DNA from: a virus
Length of the DNA stretch: 36,531 bases
Strand: one strand, 5' to 3'
IMG/VR virus record: IMGVR_UViG_3300044715_000274
Coordinates: 1 to 36,531 of that record
Below the pieces are notes generated by a model. It was not told where the DNA came from. It did not search any database and saw only the letters and a list, made by a program, of their open reading frames with translations. How positions within the stretch are numbered: position 1 is the stretch's first letter; each line of letters begins with the position of its first letter. Position numbers and translations under genes: made by a program. Positions 1-8,997 of the stretch are shown one piece after another.

Positions 1-85
1 CATTGGTATTTAAGTTCCAAAAGTCATTCATTGCCGTTCTAGTTATGCCTTGATTTAAAGCCGTACCTGCCCAAGTTGTAGCCAT
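1..85 (-). CDS. N-terminus of a second tail-fibre protein (partial)
   Basis: The reading frame begins with ATG at 85-83 and runs off the left edge after 28 codons. The product starts MATTWAGTALNQ. It starts one base after the stop of the large fibre gene, in the arrangement TAA-T-ATG, so it is probably translationally coupled. The start resembles that of the 162-aa protein encoded at 35858-36346 (MADTWAGNANNQ), which also follows an S74 stop codon by one base. This suggests a family of serial fibre genes. The rest of the gene is outside the window. It may end in the S74 fragment at 36348-36531 if the map is circular. Confidence 0.6.
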   Translation of the reverse strand, partial: MATTWAGTALNQGITRTAMNDFWNLNTN

Positions 86-86
86 A

Positions 87-3000
87 TTATTTATTTTCTA
101 GTTCTTTAATTCTTTGTTCTAATGCGTACACTTTTGCTACTAATACCTCACGATAAGATAGGCTTAACATATCATCACTACCTTTTGAAACCGCACTATC
201 TAATATCCCAACAAAATCTTGAGCATAATAACCTAATTCAACCTTTCCGTTTTTAGTGTAAAGTTTAGGTGTTATTGATGCAATGCCTTTTGTTTGGTAG
301 TTATCTTGGATAAGTGTTTTTAATCTGCTATCGCTGCTCTCAAAAAAGCCCGTAGCAGTACAAGTTGAACTAAATGTAGCTGCTCCTGCATTTGTAAATG
401 TTATTGTTTTATTCCAAGAACCATTATAAAACCAAAAGTCTAAACCATAAGAAGCATTTAATTGTTGTAATACTTGATAAGTAGTTCCGCTATCAGTAAG
501 TGTTACAAAAGCACCTGAAGCAACCGAATTAGATGCAGCACCTAAACTTCTCAAATCTCCAATTGTTGACCTTAATGAACCTGAAAATGTACCTGCTACC
601 GCCGTTACACTACTAGAGAATGTAGCTGCTCCTGTGGATGCTATGGTAAGTCTTGTTGCACCATTAGTTCTTAAAACTAAATCAGCATTTTCTTGTTGGT
701 CAATTCTTAATTCATTACCATTATATCCTATTCTACCTCCTGTTGTTGCAGAAGGACTTGTAAACTTTACATAACTTGTACCATCAGGTCCATTTATTGC
801 TAACCTAAAACCTGTATTTGTTGGAGTCCCCAATAGCAAATTACCATCACTCGTTAAGGTCATTGCTTGGGTAAAGGATATAGCGTTACCTGCCGTTCCT
901 GAAGGGGCGTTAAACCAAGCATGGCTACCATCTAATTGTCTATAATTTGTTGCATTATTTGTATTTAAGTAAGTCCAAGCACTAGCTGCACTTTTATATG
1001 CATTGCTTGAAAATTCAGCAGAACCTGATGAGTTATTTGTATAAATAGAAGCATAAGAACCTATTTGCATAGCAATAGCTCCACTCCACGCACTCGGTGT
1101 AACTCCTAATCCTAAATTGCCTGAAGAATTAAGAATCATTCTTTGCGTTGATACACCTGCCGAAGCACCACCTGTAAAAAAACTAATCGGTGCAGAATTA
1201 GCACTTCTTAAAGCAAGACCACCTGTACCATCCGAGCCAATACTTAATTGTTGTGCTGAATAAGTACCAAAACTCCAAGTATTAGAAGTTAAGAAAATAC
1301 CACCATATTGAGTAACGGAAGTTCCATTGTATGCTTTAAATCCAATTCCCGAACCTGTTGTTGCACCTGTCGTATCAGGATTACTTACAAATAATGTGTT
1401 TAAATCCGAATTATTAAAAGTCTTTGCACCACTAATTGTTTGAGTAGTTGCTAGTGTTACATAGCCACTTAAATCAGGTGCGTAGTTAGGAATATTTAAA
1501 GTGTTTGAACTAAATGTCGCTGCACCACTTGTTCCTGTTGTTGTTAATGTTATTGCACTTTGCTTATTATTAAAGGTTGTCCAATCGGTATTTGAAAGTA
1601 AACCTCTTGCCGTTGCGGATGCGGATGGTATATTAAAAGTATGCGTTGCCGTTGTACTTGAAATATTAAAATCCGTTCCACTCATCCCCGTTGAAAAGTT
1701 TTGAGTTGCTGCGGTTAATCCATTTAATGTTGAAATCCTATTTGAATATGCCGTATCCCATTGCGTTTGGCTTGCATTAGTTGGTATTGAATAACCCGCC
1801 GTAAAACTAAATACACCCGTTGTGTTGGTATATGTTAACCCTGTTGCACTTGAACTTAAAGCAAGTAAAGAAATATAAGCGGTCGGATTAGATGCTAAAT
1901 AATAAGTACTATTATCATAAATTATAGTTGATCCGCTAATCTTTACAAAGCCCGTGCCACTTAAAGCCGCTTGTTTAAGATTGAATGTATTCCAATCGGT
2001 ACTGCTTAAAGCACCGGTTGCGCTTGTTGATGCAAGCCCTAGGCTCAAAGCTTGAGTACTTAAACTTAATCCATTTGCCGTGCCAATGGTCACCGCCGAA
2101 TGTCTTGCCGCCGTATTGGCAGCCACATCCGTATTTGCGCTTACTCTTCCTTCGGTATAATATAATCTTGAACCTTCCGTGATGTCCGATGTTGTCAAAC
2201 TCACCGCACCGGTGTATCCATTTACCGAACTTACGGCATCGGAGTTATCAACTTTGTTCCAAGTGGTTCCATTAAAGATGGCCCAATCACCCACTTTCCA
2301 ATCCGTGATGCCATCAAGGTTTGTTGATCCCGCAACACTTACGATATAATAATATCCTTTTGTACCCGTTCCACTTGTAAGTGTTGGGCTATTTGTTGAT
2401 GCGTTCCAAACGCTTTGATATATTGCGCCTCCTAATACTCCATTGATTTGATTTTGAACTTTACCAAATGCAATTAATATTGAGTCGGTCGCACTTATTG
2501 ATCCTCCGGTAATGTTCACACCGGTTAAAAGTTTACCCGTTACGGCCGATGTACTTAATGTCACCGCCGCCGATCCTGGGCCGCTCGCAGTTGCCTCACC
2601 ACTTAATGCGGTGATGTAATTGCCCGAAGCTTGTTTATTATTAAATGTATTCCAATCGGTTGAGCTTAAATAACCATCACCACTCACACCCGCTTGGCTT
2701 ATTGTAAATCCTCCCGTTGTATTGTTATAAGATAATGGAGCCGTTGCACTCAATCCGGTTAACGCAATATAAGCGCTTGGATTAGATGCTAAATAATAAG
2801 TACTATTATCATAGCTTATTGTAGTACCGGTTGCCTTTACAAATCCGGTGCCATTTAAAGCCGCTTGCTTACCATTAAAAGTGTTCCAATCAGTACTTGA
2901 TAAATAACCATTTACCGATGTAGTTGCTTGCGCAATGCTAAATGCTCCGGTTGTATTGTTATAAGATAATGGCGATACTCCGCTTAAGCTTGTTAATGAG

Positions 3001-4562
3001 ATTGGTGTATATCCTAATACTGTTGCGATGCTTTTATTTTTCCATAAGCTTGTCGCACTCTCATAAAATAAACCTTCGTTATTTGCAACACTTGAGATTA
3101 AAACATCATGAATCTCTCTTAATTCAAAGCCGTTTTGTATCTTAACATAAATCTCTCCATTGTTTATATTGACTCTTGTAACTACTCCAATGTAAACTAA
3201 ATGCGCCGGTGCAACGGGCTTATTTGCCAACCCATATATTAAATTACCACTCACTCCAAGCCACACCGGATCACCCGCGGTTGCCGTTGATGTATCAAGG
3301 CCCGCCAATAATCCTTCCGTAATAATTTGCCCTATATCGTTAATTACAAAGTTTTGAGATGCTAATCCCAATGTCTTGCTTGATGTTCCCTCGGTTGCAT
3401 TTGATGCCAATGAAACCAATTGATTTGTACCATTTGCACCACTTACATAAACTGCTTGTCCTTTATTTATTGCAACCGCTGCTTTGACTGTATCTCTTAA
3501 TTGCTCGGTATAATTATCAATCCATAAAGTGTCATAATTGGTCGCACTATTTTTAGCAAGCAATTGTCCTGTTGATCCACCCGATGGTACTAATTGAGTG
3601 CTTAATGGGATTGTATAACCGGTATCTAATCCAAATGCTAATGTTCCCGCGCTTACGATGGGCGAGCCACTTATTGTAAGTCCGGCCGGAACTGTTGCCG
3701 CAACACTTGTAACCGTTCCGCTTGCATCATTAAATTTATTCCAATCCGTGCTACTTAAAGCGCCGGTTGTTGATGCCGATGCTAATGCTAGGCTTAACAC
3801 TTGAGATGCTAAGCTTAACCCATTAGCAGTGCCTATTGTTAATGCGGCATGTCTTGCAGCGGTATTTGCTGCCACATCCACATTATTTGATACTCGTGCT
3901 TCGGTATAATATAATCTTGTTCCTTCCGCAATATCGGTTGTTGTTAATACAACCGTTCCAACATATCCGTTAACACTTGTTACCAAATTGGTATCAATGT
4001 CGGTCCATGATGCGGTGATGGTGCCTCCATCTTGTTGGTTTAAAGTTAATGTCTTTGTCGTTGTACCGCTTACGCTTGCACTTACGATTGAGTCATTATA
4101 AGCAGTGTCCCAGGTTGTTTGCTTTGCAGTTGTTGGCAAAGAATAACCCGAAGCATAATTAAGTGCTAGCGTGCCATTAATTGTAATTGGATTGCCACTT
4201 ACTTGAAGGCCAACCGGAACACTCATGTCAACACTCGTAACCGTTCCCGTTCCCGTTACGGCTTTGTTAATCCATTTAGTGCCATCATATGTAAGGACAT
4301 CGCCGTTTGTACTGCTTACTAATGTTACATCACCAAGTTCGCCAAGGTCATAATCACCATCAACCGCGATTATATTACCGGTCCTTCCGAATACTGAATA
4401 CACGGTTGTTGGTAGTGGATATGCACCATTAACTGTTGATACTTCAACGATTTGCTCGTTTACATTTACAATAACATCCCCACTCTCTACATTGATACTA
4501 ATTTTTTCATCATTAACTACTATGTTTATTTGCTCTTCGCTTGGTGTTATTATTGTACTCAT
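87..4562 (-). CDS. Tail fibre protein with C-terminal S74 intramolecular chaperone
   Basis: This 1,491-aa protein is the largest product in the window and is probably the receptor-binding fibre. The body is rich in Thr, Ser, Asn and Gly. It contains repeated blocks typical of beta-rich fibres: a block of about 70 residues near 205-275 (RLYYTEARVSNNVDVAANTA) recurs near 785-855, and copies of LSSTDWNTFN are scattered throughout. The last ~84 residues, from about 1408, match the Peptidase_S74/endosialidase chaperone: SDSRLK at the expected self-cleavage junction, then YAQD, then a C-terminal helix. In that family the domain trimerises the fibre and then cuts itself off before the conserved Ser. 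The gene lies at the end of the visible late operon, four bases after the preceding gene. Confidence 0.9.
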   Translation of the reverse strand: MSTIITPSEEQINIVVNDEKISINVESGDVIVNVNEQIVEVSTVNGAYPLPTTVYSVFGRTGNIIAVDGDYDLGELGDVTLVSSTNGDVLTYDGTKWINKAVTGTGTVTSVDMSVPVGLQVSGNPITINGTLALNYASGYSLPTTAKQTTWDTAYNDSIVSASVSGTTTKTLTLNQQDGGTITASWTDIDTNLVTSVNGYVGTVVLTTTDIAEGTRLYYTEARVSNNVDVAANTAARHAALTIGTANGLSLASQVLSLALASASTTGALSSTDWNKFNDASGTVTSVAATVPAGLTISGSPIVSAGTLAFGLDTGYTIPLSTQLVPSGGSTGQLLAKNSATNYDTLWIDNYTEQLRDTVKAAVAINKGQAVYVSGANGTNQLVSLASNATEGTSSKTLGLASQNFVINDIGQIITEGLLAGLDTSTATAGDPVWLGVSGNLIYGLANKPVAPAHLVYIGVVTRVNINNGEIYVKIQNGFELREIHDVLISSVANNEGLFYESATSLWKNKSIATVLGYTPISLTSLSGVSPLSYNNTTGAFSIAQATTSVNGYLSSTDWNTFNGKQAALNGTGFVKATGTTISYDNSTYYLASNPSAYIALTGLSATAPLSYNNTTGGFTISQAGVSGDGYLSSTDWNTFNNKQASGNYITALSGEATASGPGSAAVTLSTSAVTGKLLTGVNITGGSISATDSILIAFGKVQNQINGVLGGAIYQSVWNASTNSPTLTSGTGTKGYYYIVSVAGSTNLDGITDWKVGDWAIFNGTTWNKVDNSDAVSSVNGYTGAVSLTTSDITEGSRLYYTEGRVSANTDVAANTAARHSAVTIGTANGLSLSTQALSLGLASTSATGALSSTDWNTFNLKQAALSGTGFVKISGSTIIYDNSTYYLASNPTAYISLLALSSSATGLTYTNTTGVFSFTAGYSIPTNASQTQWDTAYSNRISTLNGLTAATQNFSTGMSGTDFNISSTTATHTFNIPSASATARGLLSNTDWTTFNNKQSAITLTTTGTSGAATFSSNTLNIPNYAPDLSGYVTLATTQTISGAKTFNNSDLNTLFVSNPDTTGATTGSGIGFKAYNGTSVTQYGGIFLTSNTWSFGTYSAQQLSIGSDGTGGLALRSANSAPISFFTGGASAGVSTQRMILNSSGNLGLGVTPSAWSGAIAMQIGSYASIYTNNSSGSAEFSSNAYKSAASAWTYLNTNNATNYRQLDGSHAWFNAPSGTAGNAISFTQAMTLTSDGNLLLGTPTNTGFRLAINGPDGTSYVKFTSPSATTGGRIGYNGNELRIDQQENADLVLRTNGATRLTIASTGAATFSSSVTAVAGTFSGSLRSTIGDLRSLGAASNSVASGAFVTLTDSGTTYQVLQQLNASYGLDFWFYNGSWNKTITFTNAGAATFSSTCTATGFFESSDSRLKTLIQDNYQTKGIASITPKLYTKNGKVELGYYAQDFVGILDSAVSKGSDDMLSLSYREVLVAKVYALEQRIKELENK
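139..264. repeat. 126-bp exact repeat in S74 coding sequence, copy 1
   Basis: Bases 139-264 are identical to 36406-36531. They encode the middle of the S74 chaperone of the large fibre. On the low-coordinate side (90-138 versus 36351-36405) the copies are similar but not identical, so these are paralogous domains and not the same locus read twice. The second copy stops at the window edge. Confidence 0.95.
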
Positions 4563-4566
4563 TTTA

Positions 4567-4932
4567 TTATAATCTTGTTATGTCCTCCTGTACTAAAAAA
4601 GTTCCCCAAATGTATGTTTTGACAAGGCCACTTGGAAAGGTGACATTCATGTCATAAACATAATTCCCGGCGGCAATATCTACTATCTTATTTAATGTAA
4701 TCTCGTTTTTACCGGCGCCACCAATTGTGATGCTTGTACCGGTTACAAGGCTCAACACCACATCCGTTGATGTAGGTTTGGTCCTAACTTGTATTAAGAT
4801 AGTTGATCCGCTTAAATCAACTGCCACATCATTTGCCGTGATGGCGAATGTTTGCGCCCATGAATCATTGCGCCATAATTGAACATTGTATTGTGCGGGC
4901 CTTAAATCACCCGTTGAACTATTGCAACTCAT
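4567..4932 (-). CDS. Small tail or baseplate structural protein, beta-sandwich type
   Basis: This 121-aa protein lies between the connector-like genes and the large fibre. It has no signal peptide or membrane segment. The pattern is a likely beta strand with WRNDSWAQTF, then VDLSGSTILIQVRTKP, then a Gly-rich turn and a last strand YIWGTFLVQEDI. From memory this resembles the N-terminal Ig-like domain of BppU-type baseplate proteins. A role as fibre attachment or baseplate component is inferred from that fold and from its place directly upstream of the fibre. There is no catalytic motif. Confidence 0.6.
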   Translation of the reverse strand: MSCNSSTGDLRPAQYNVQLWRNDSWAQTFAITANDVAVDLSGSTILIQVRTKPTSTDVVLSLVTGTSITIGGAGKNEITLNKIVDIAAGNYVYDMNVTFPSGLVKTYIWGTFLVQEDITRL

Positions 4933-4944
4933 ATTTATAATTTT

Positions 4945-5379
4945 TTAATTTAATGGCATATCGCAAGCATCAAACTCCGATACTGTTGTCATGTTAAAGG
5001 TTATCTCAATACCACTCAAATAATCTTCAAACTTATCCAAAATAAAATTGTAACTAATATTAGGATCAAGGATGTAGTTATTTGCTCCGTTTCTCATTTT
5101 GCTAATTATGTCCGCTCCGATTTGTAATTGATCGGATGCAACATCCGGCTCAAACTCGGCCTCCATGCCCGCCTTATCTAAAAACCAAAGCGTTACATTA
5201 TAGACTTGTTCACGCCCAACATTCAATGATCCGCTATTAATTGCAAAGCAAGCAATGGGATAAATTGGTTGGTCATTTACAAACAACCACTCTCTTGGTG
5301 TCGCATTTTTTACGCTCTTTATTTGCGCATGCGATTCTAGGAGAGTCCTTATTGTACTTATTACCTGGTTGTAAGTCAT
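4945..5379 (-). CDS. Hypothetical head-tail joining or tail-terminator-like protein
   Basis: I do not recognise a named domain in this 144-aa protein. It is compact, mixed alpha/beta and acidic, with an N-terminal helix (YNQVISTIRTLLESH) and a late strand ending in EITFNMTTVSEFDAC. Size and position, between the connector-like gene and the fibre genes in the late operon, fit a tail terminator or neck protein. The whole protein is cytoplasmic by composition. The function is inferred from context only. Confidence 0.55.
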   Translation of the reverse strand: MTYNQVISTIRTLLESHAQIKSVKNATPREWLFVNDQPIYPIACFAINSGSLNVGREQVYNVTLWFLDKAGMEAEFEPDVASDQLQIGADIISKMRNGANNYILDPNISYNFILDKFEDYLSGIEITFNMTTVSEFDACDMPLN

Positions 5380-5414
5380 TGAATTTTTGTTTTACTTTGT
5401 CTAAAAACTCCCTT

Positions 5415-5987
5415 TTATAACTGCGTATTTTCATGAGGTAAATCTAGGTTACTAACTCTTCGTGTTGCTCCTCTCCTTCCCAAAAATATTGGCGAAGTAT
5501 ATGCTTTAATTTGTGGCGCTATAATATCAAATCCGCTACCATAGTTTAAATACTCTTCAAACAACTCGGAGTTTTCACGAAGATAATCAATTAATCTTGT
5601 TTTGTAGAACTCACCATTGCTCATGTAAGACCTTTGTAATAATTCCAATTGGCCTTTGCTTGGTGAGTTGCTTTCCTCCGCAGTTTTCTGCATTAATCCT
5701 TTGCTAAAAAATTGGAACGATGTTGCCATTACCATCTCGGCAAGTGTGAACCATAAAAGACAATCCGTTACATAATTGTTAAGCAAAGATTTTTCATCCG
5801 TGCTTAAATCATTATTCTCAACCCCATCTTGCAACCTACGAAATAAAGAGGTACCAAGTGCCGGCAATAAAAACTTATCTTGAGCTAATTTGATAACCGG
5901 TAAAATTTGCTTACCATCGATGCCCTGGCTTATTGCCGTTCTACTTTTGATAAGCTCCTCATTAATAAAAAGTATATTTAAACTCAT
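5415..5987 (-). CDS. DUF6712-like head-tail connector (adaptor) protein
   Basis: This 190-aa, mostly helical protein follows the portal gene by four bases. It begins with an N-terminal extension and then ISQGIDGKQILPVIKLAQDK and FLLPALGTSLFRRL. I associate this pattern, from memory, with the DUF6712 phage family of gp6/gp15-like adaptors. An adaptor ring that docks below the portal fits both the fold and the position. No enzyme motif is present. Confidence 0.6.
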   Translation of the reverse strand: MSLNILFINEELIKSRTAISQGIDGKQILPVIKLAQDKFLLPALGTSLFRRLQDGVENNDLSTDEKSLLNNYVTDCLLWFTLAEMVMATSFQFFSKGLMQKTAEESNSPSKGQLELLQRSYMSNGEFYKTRLIDYLRENSELFEEYLNYGSGFDIIAPQIKAYTSPIFLGRRGATRRVSNLDLPHENTQL

Positions 5988-5991
5988 AAAA

Positions 5992-7983
5992 TTATTTTTT
6001 TCTAGTTACAATTTTTACTTGCCAACGATGTCTGCAATATGGTCGGTGAACTCCATTAGGTTGCGTGAACCAACCGCCTCTCCTATCAAATACTGAATAG
6101 CCTAAACGCTCGGAAATGTTCTCAATATCGGAACGGCTCCAAAGCTTTGTTTCTGCTAATTGTAATAAGCGCGCACAAAATGGTCGGTTTTTATCATCTC
6201 TTGGACCGGCATATGTGTAACGCAAAAGCACCTCGGTTGTGGTAGCTTTATCACCTCCCGCAATTTTGCGAAGTGGCTTTGTAAGCACACTCTCTTGAGG
6301 TTTATACTTTGGGTTTAATATGCTTAAATCCCTACCAATTGTTTTTAAATATCCTTCCGTTTTTAAAGCTTCAATTGTTACATTTATTTCCGCAACACTT
6401 TTATTTAAGATGGTGCCAAGATTCTCCGGAGTAATAAGCTTATTTTTGCTTATCAAATCAAGGACATTCGCTTTTATTGTGTCAATCTCGGCATCCGCAA
6501 ATTGCTCAAAGTTTTTAGCTTCATGAGTCTCAATTACTTCAAACTCATTGCAATTGTCACCGCATGCGCTAAATTCACTCAATAACAAATCATCTTGCAT
6601 ATCAGCAAAGGCCTCTTCGGTTTTAGGATCATCATCAACACCCAGGAAGGTATTCACATCATCATCGCTAAAACCAAATCCACTCTTTAACATCAATGCC
6701 GCTTGTTGCTTGTTAATCTTACCGCTTCCGAATTGGCGAACGATACGCATAACATTTTGATATTGCCTTCCGCTTAAATTCTTAATGCTATCATTTGCAG
6801 CCGCTATTGGCTCACTACCCGTTGGAGGTACATTACCGCCTTGAGGTGCCACGCTATCCGGTGCAAGGCCTAACTTCTCACGGATTTCATTGCGTGTCAT
6901 ATTGGCGCTCATAATAGCCTCGCTAAACTCAAAGCTTAATGGCTCAACCGGAACAATCTCAAACTCACCAACGATGCCGGCCAATTTCATTAACTTATTA
7001 AAAGTTACTTCGTGTTGTTGTTGGCGCTCGTTGACATATGTATTTTGGAATATTTGATAAGCATCACGGATTTCGCTACGGCCACCCAATTGCCCTTCGG
7101 TTTTGATACCAAATAGCATCGGGCTTGTAACTTGATGACAAGAGAAAATCTCTTGTTGGATTAGATTGTTAACATTAGTGAAATCCTCTTTTGTTAAATT
7201 GGTTTGACCTAAATCAACAATATCGACTGCATTTTCCTTTGATGGGTTGAATGCAATCACCACGCGGTCACCTTCCGGATTAGCGAACTTATTCTTTAAA
7301 TCTCTCTCAACTTCCTCTTGCTCCTCCTCACCTGGTAAGCCATTATTGAAATTAATCAATTTGGTGGCCACAAAGTTTTTCTTTGCATTACCTAATATGT
7401 GTCGGCTCACTTGGATATCACTCTCGATGTAATTAAGCCCTTGGAAATAGGAAGGAAGAGGATAAATATCACTCTTTGGATTGTACTGCTTTACAAATAA
7501 TATTTGTGCGCCATTTGGCTCATTTGGATTGAATGCTTTGTACTCTCTTGCCGTTTCTCTAAATTCACTTTTGCTCCAATCATCTTTAACATAAAAGCAT
7601 TTCATATCTTTTGAAACTCTCACCTTTTGGAACTCAATGTGATACACTCCGGCGATTTGCTTTAACGCATTGTAAACAATTTGCAAATAAAATCCACCAT
7701 GAAGCTCATCATCTAAAATTGAGCGCTTTAAAATTTGATTCCAAGTTTCACCCTCAACATTGGCAACTTTCGGAACATCTGCGAAACCTTTGCCATAAAT
7801 ATAATTAACCTTACCTTTTACAATTGCACCATGCTTTGGGCTTTCGCCAAATAACTCAATCAAGTAATTTGAATAGTTATTTTTTGCACCAAACTCAACA
7901 TAGTTTTTGCCCCTCTTCTCTTCAAATTTAGGTTGTTGCGCTTGGTCAAATTCGACCTTTACTAAATGATATTTATTGCTCAC
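5992..7983 (-). CDS. Portal protein with a fused C-terminal winged-helix and MuF-like region
   Basis: This is the portal, the dodecameric channel for DNA packaging. I choose GTG at 7983 (product starts VSNKYHLVKVEF). The longer frame to 8082 would add a Lys/Arg-rich tail lying over the preceding gene in another frame. The GTG start overlaps that gene by 11 bases and gives 663 aa. The central region carries portal-like signatures: YFQGLNYIESDIQVSRHILG, QQEIFSCHQVTSPMLFGI and GGRSEIRDAYQIFQNTY. After about residue 480 it continues with a possible winged helix (LITPENLGTILNKSVAEI) and a Cys/His-containing end (RPFCARLL, HRPYCRHRW). That end is reminiscent of MuF/gp7-type minor head proteins, which are normally separate genes. 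Confidence 0.85.
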   Translation of the reverse strand: MSNKYHLVKVEFDQAQQPKFEEKRGKNYVEFGAKNNYSNYLIELFGESPKHGAIVKGKVNYIYGKGFADVPKVANVEGETWNQILKRSILDDELHGGFYLQIVYNALKQIAGVYHIEFQKVRVSKDMKCFYVKDDWSKSEFRETAREYKAFNPNEPNGAQILFVKQYNPKSDIYPLPSYFQGLNYIESDIQVSRHILGNAKKNFVATKLINFNNGLPGEEEQEEVERDLKNKFANPEGDRVVIAFNPSKENAVDIVDLGQTNLTKEDFTNVNNLIQQEIFSCHQVTSPMLFGIKTEGQLGGRSEIRDAYQIFQNTYVNERQQQHEVTFNKLMKLAGIVGEFEIVPVEPLSFEFSEAIMSANMTRNEIREKLGLAPDSVAPQGGNVPPTGSEPIAAANDSIKNLSGRQYQNVMRIVRQFGSGKINKQQAALMLKSGFGFSDDDVNTFLGVDDDPKTEEAFADMQDDLLLSEFSACGDNCNEFEVIETHEAKNFEQFADAEIDTIKANVLDLISKNKLITPENLGTILNKSVAEINVTIEALKTEGYLKTIGRDLSILNPKYKPQESVLTKPLRKIAGGDKATTTEVLLRYTYAGPRDDKNRPFCARLLQLAETKLWSRSDIENISERLGYSVFDRRGGWFTQPNGVHRPYCRHRWQVKIVTRKK

Positions 7984-8347
7984 AATTATATGTTTTAAAT
8001 TCGTTACATTGATCCGTATATTCAGTTGGCGCACATTCGGCTGCATCATGTAAATACATAAAGCCCTCCTCAACAATTGCACCGCTCAATAATAGATCAA
8101 GATTTGTTGAGCTTGCTTGTTGTCTTATAATATATCGCCAGGTACCGGCTTCGTAATTCTTAAAAACCTTATCCAAGATAAGCATTTTTTGGTATCTATT
8201 ATAATCAACAATGTTTGTACCAACAAATTTAACTATTTTATCCGTAGCACTTGTAAAAATAAATAAATATTTAGGCGTTGCGATGGTTGTTAACTCATCG
8301 GCCGTAAATATTATGTAATTATTTTGCCCTTTATATATGTGCAACAT
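7973..8347 (-). CDS. Hypothetical structural protein, beta-sandwich type
   Basis: This 124-aa protein is encoded between the tail-tube and portal genes. Its strand pattern (YKGQNNYIIFTADEL, PKYLFIFTSA, GTWRYIIRQQA, LSGAIVEEGFMYL) recalls the small Ig-like or BppU-N-like structural proteins of Bacteroidetes phages. The C-terminus contains three Cys residues (AECAP, DQCNEF, YNCEQ). It is preceded by an intrinsic terminator (8360-8392), so its expression needs read-through or another promoter. Its last 11 bases overlap the portal start. No function is assigned. Confidence 0.6.
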   Translation of the reverse strand: MLHIYKGQNNYIIFTADELTTIATPKYLFIFTSATDKIVKFVGTNIVDYNRYQKMLILDKVFKNYEAGTWRYIIRQQASSTNLDLLLSGAIVEEGFMYLHDAAECAPTEYTDQCNEFKTYNCEQ

Positions 8348-8359
8348 CTTGTTAAATTT

Positions 8360-8392
8360 AAAAAGCCCTACCTACTCACAGGTAGGTAGGGC
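8360..8392 (-). terminator. Intrinsic terminator after the tail-tube gene
   Basis: A perfect 11-bp stem (GCCCTACCTAC and its complement) encloses a 6-nt loop at 8365-8392. It is followed on the minus strand by five T at 8364-8360. It lies between the tail-tube gene and the next gene. It would reduce transcription of the portal and later genes relative to capsid and tube. Confidence 0.85.
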
Positions 8393-8419
8393 ATAAATAA
8401 AATACTGCTTTAAATAAAA

Positions 8420-8938
8420 TTATCCCGCAGTCTCAAGCGCCGCTCCTACTGTTGCGCTAACTTGTAAAAAATCATCAACCTCTATTCCACTTAATGTGAT
8501 ATTGTAACCATTACGATCACCCGCAGCCGTACCACTTCCGCTTTCAGTTGTTGCAAGATATAAACCTTTACCCTTACCGTACATACGATAATTGCCATCC
8601 ATATCCAATGTAACAACCATTAACTTATTTTTAGCAAGTGTACGAACTATGTTCGCAGTTGTTGAGTCTCTCTTATTTAATGGGAATACTACTTGATGAG
8701 TATAAAATACTGAACCATTCTCTTCCGATGCAGTTGCATTAGATGATGTGTTTGCGGTTGCTCTTGGAACCTCAAACTTGTAAAATCTTTTGCCCGCTAC
8801 TTTTGTGATGCCGGTAACTAAACCGCTCACTTCCGTTACACCCGAAATGTTGCCGAACTCTGCTAAATATACCGCAGATAAACCGCCGATATTTTCGCGA
8901 CAATCAATCGTGTACCCGCTTGTTATTGCACATGCCAT
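8420..8938 (-). CDS. Putative major tail tube protein
   Basis: This 172-aa protein contains no membrane segment or enzyme motif. It begins MACAITSGYTIDCRENIGG and ends with strands including VVTLDMDGNYRMYG, GYNITLSGIEVDD and FLQVSATV. The DGNYRMYGKGKG and GYNITLSG pattern fits tail-tube proteins that stack as hexameric rings. The gene follows the major capsid gene and is bounded on both sides by strong terminators, as expected for an abundant structural protein. The alternative is a head decoration protein. Confidence 0.6.
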   Translation of the reverse strand: MACAITSGYTIDCRENIGGLSAVYLAEFGNISGVTEVSGLVTGITKVAGKRFYKFEVPRATANTSSNATASEENGSVFYTHQVVFPLNKRDSTTANIVRTLAKNKLMVVTLDMDGNYRMYGKGKGLYLATTESGSGTAAGDRNGYNITLSGIEVDDFLQVSATVGAALETAG

Positions 8939-8951
8939 GATAAAAAAGTTT

Positions 8952-8981
8952 AAAAAAAAGGCGGCTATTTCACCGCCTTTT
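8952..8981 (-). terminator. Intrinsic terminator after the major capsid gene
   Basis: The arms AAAAGGCGG (8956-8964) and CCGCCTTTT (8973-8981) are perfectly complementary around an 8-nt loop. On the minus strand the hairpin runs into a run of eight T (8959-8952). It lies 17 bases beyond the capsid stop codon. A weaker T run also follows on the plus strand, but no plus-strand gene uses it. Confidence 0.85.
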
Positions 8982-8997
8982 CTTGATTATAATTTAA

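Noticed and set aside
1501-3145. Several 65-67-aa plus-strand frames opposite the fibre gene
   Set aside because: Antisense shadows of a low-complexity fibre; no start context or motifs.
7984-8082. Longer N-terminus for the portal gene
   Set aside because: It would overlap 110 bases of the preceding gene with a Lys/Arg-rich peptide unlike a portal start; the GTG at 7983 fits better.
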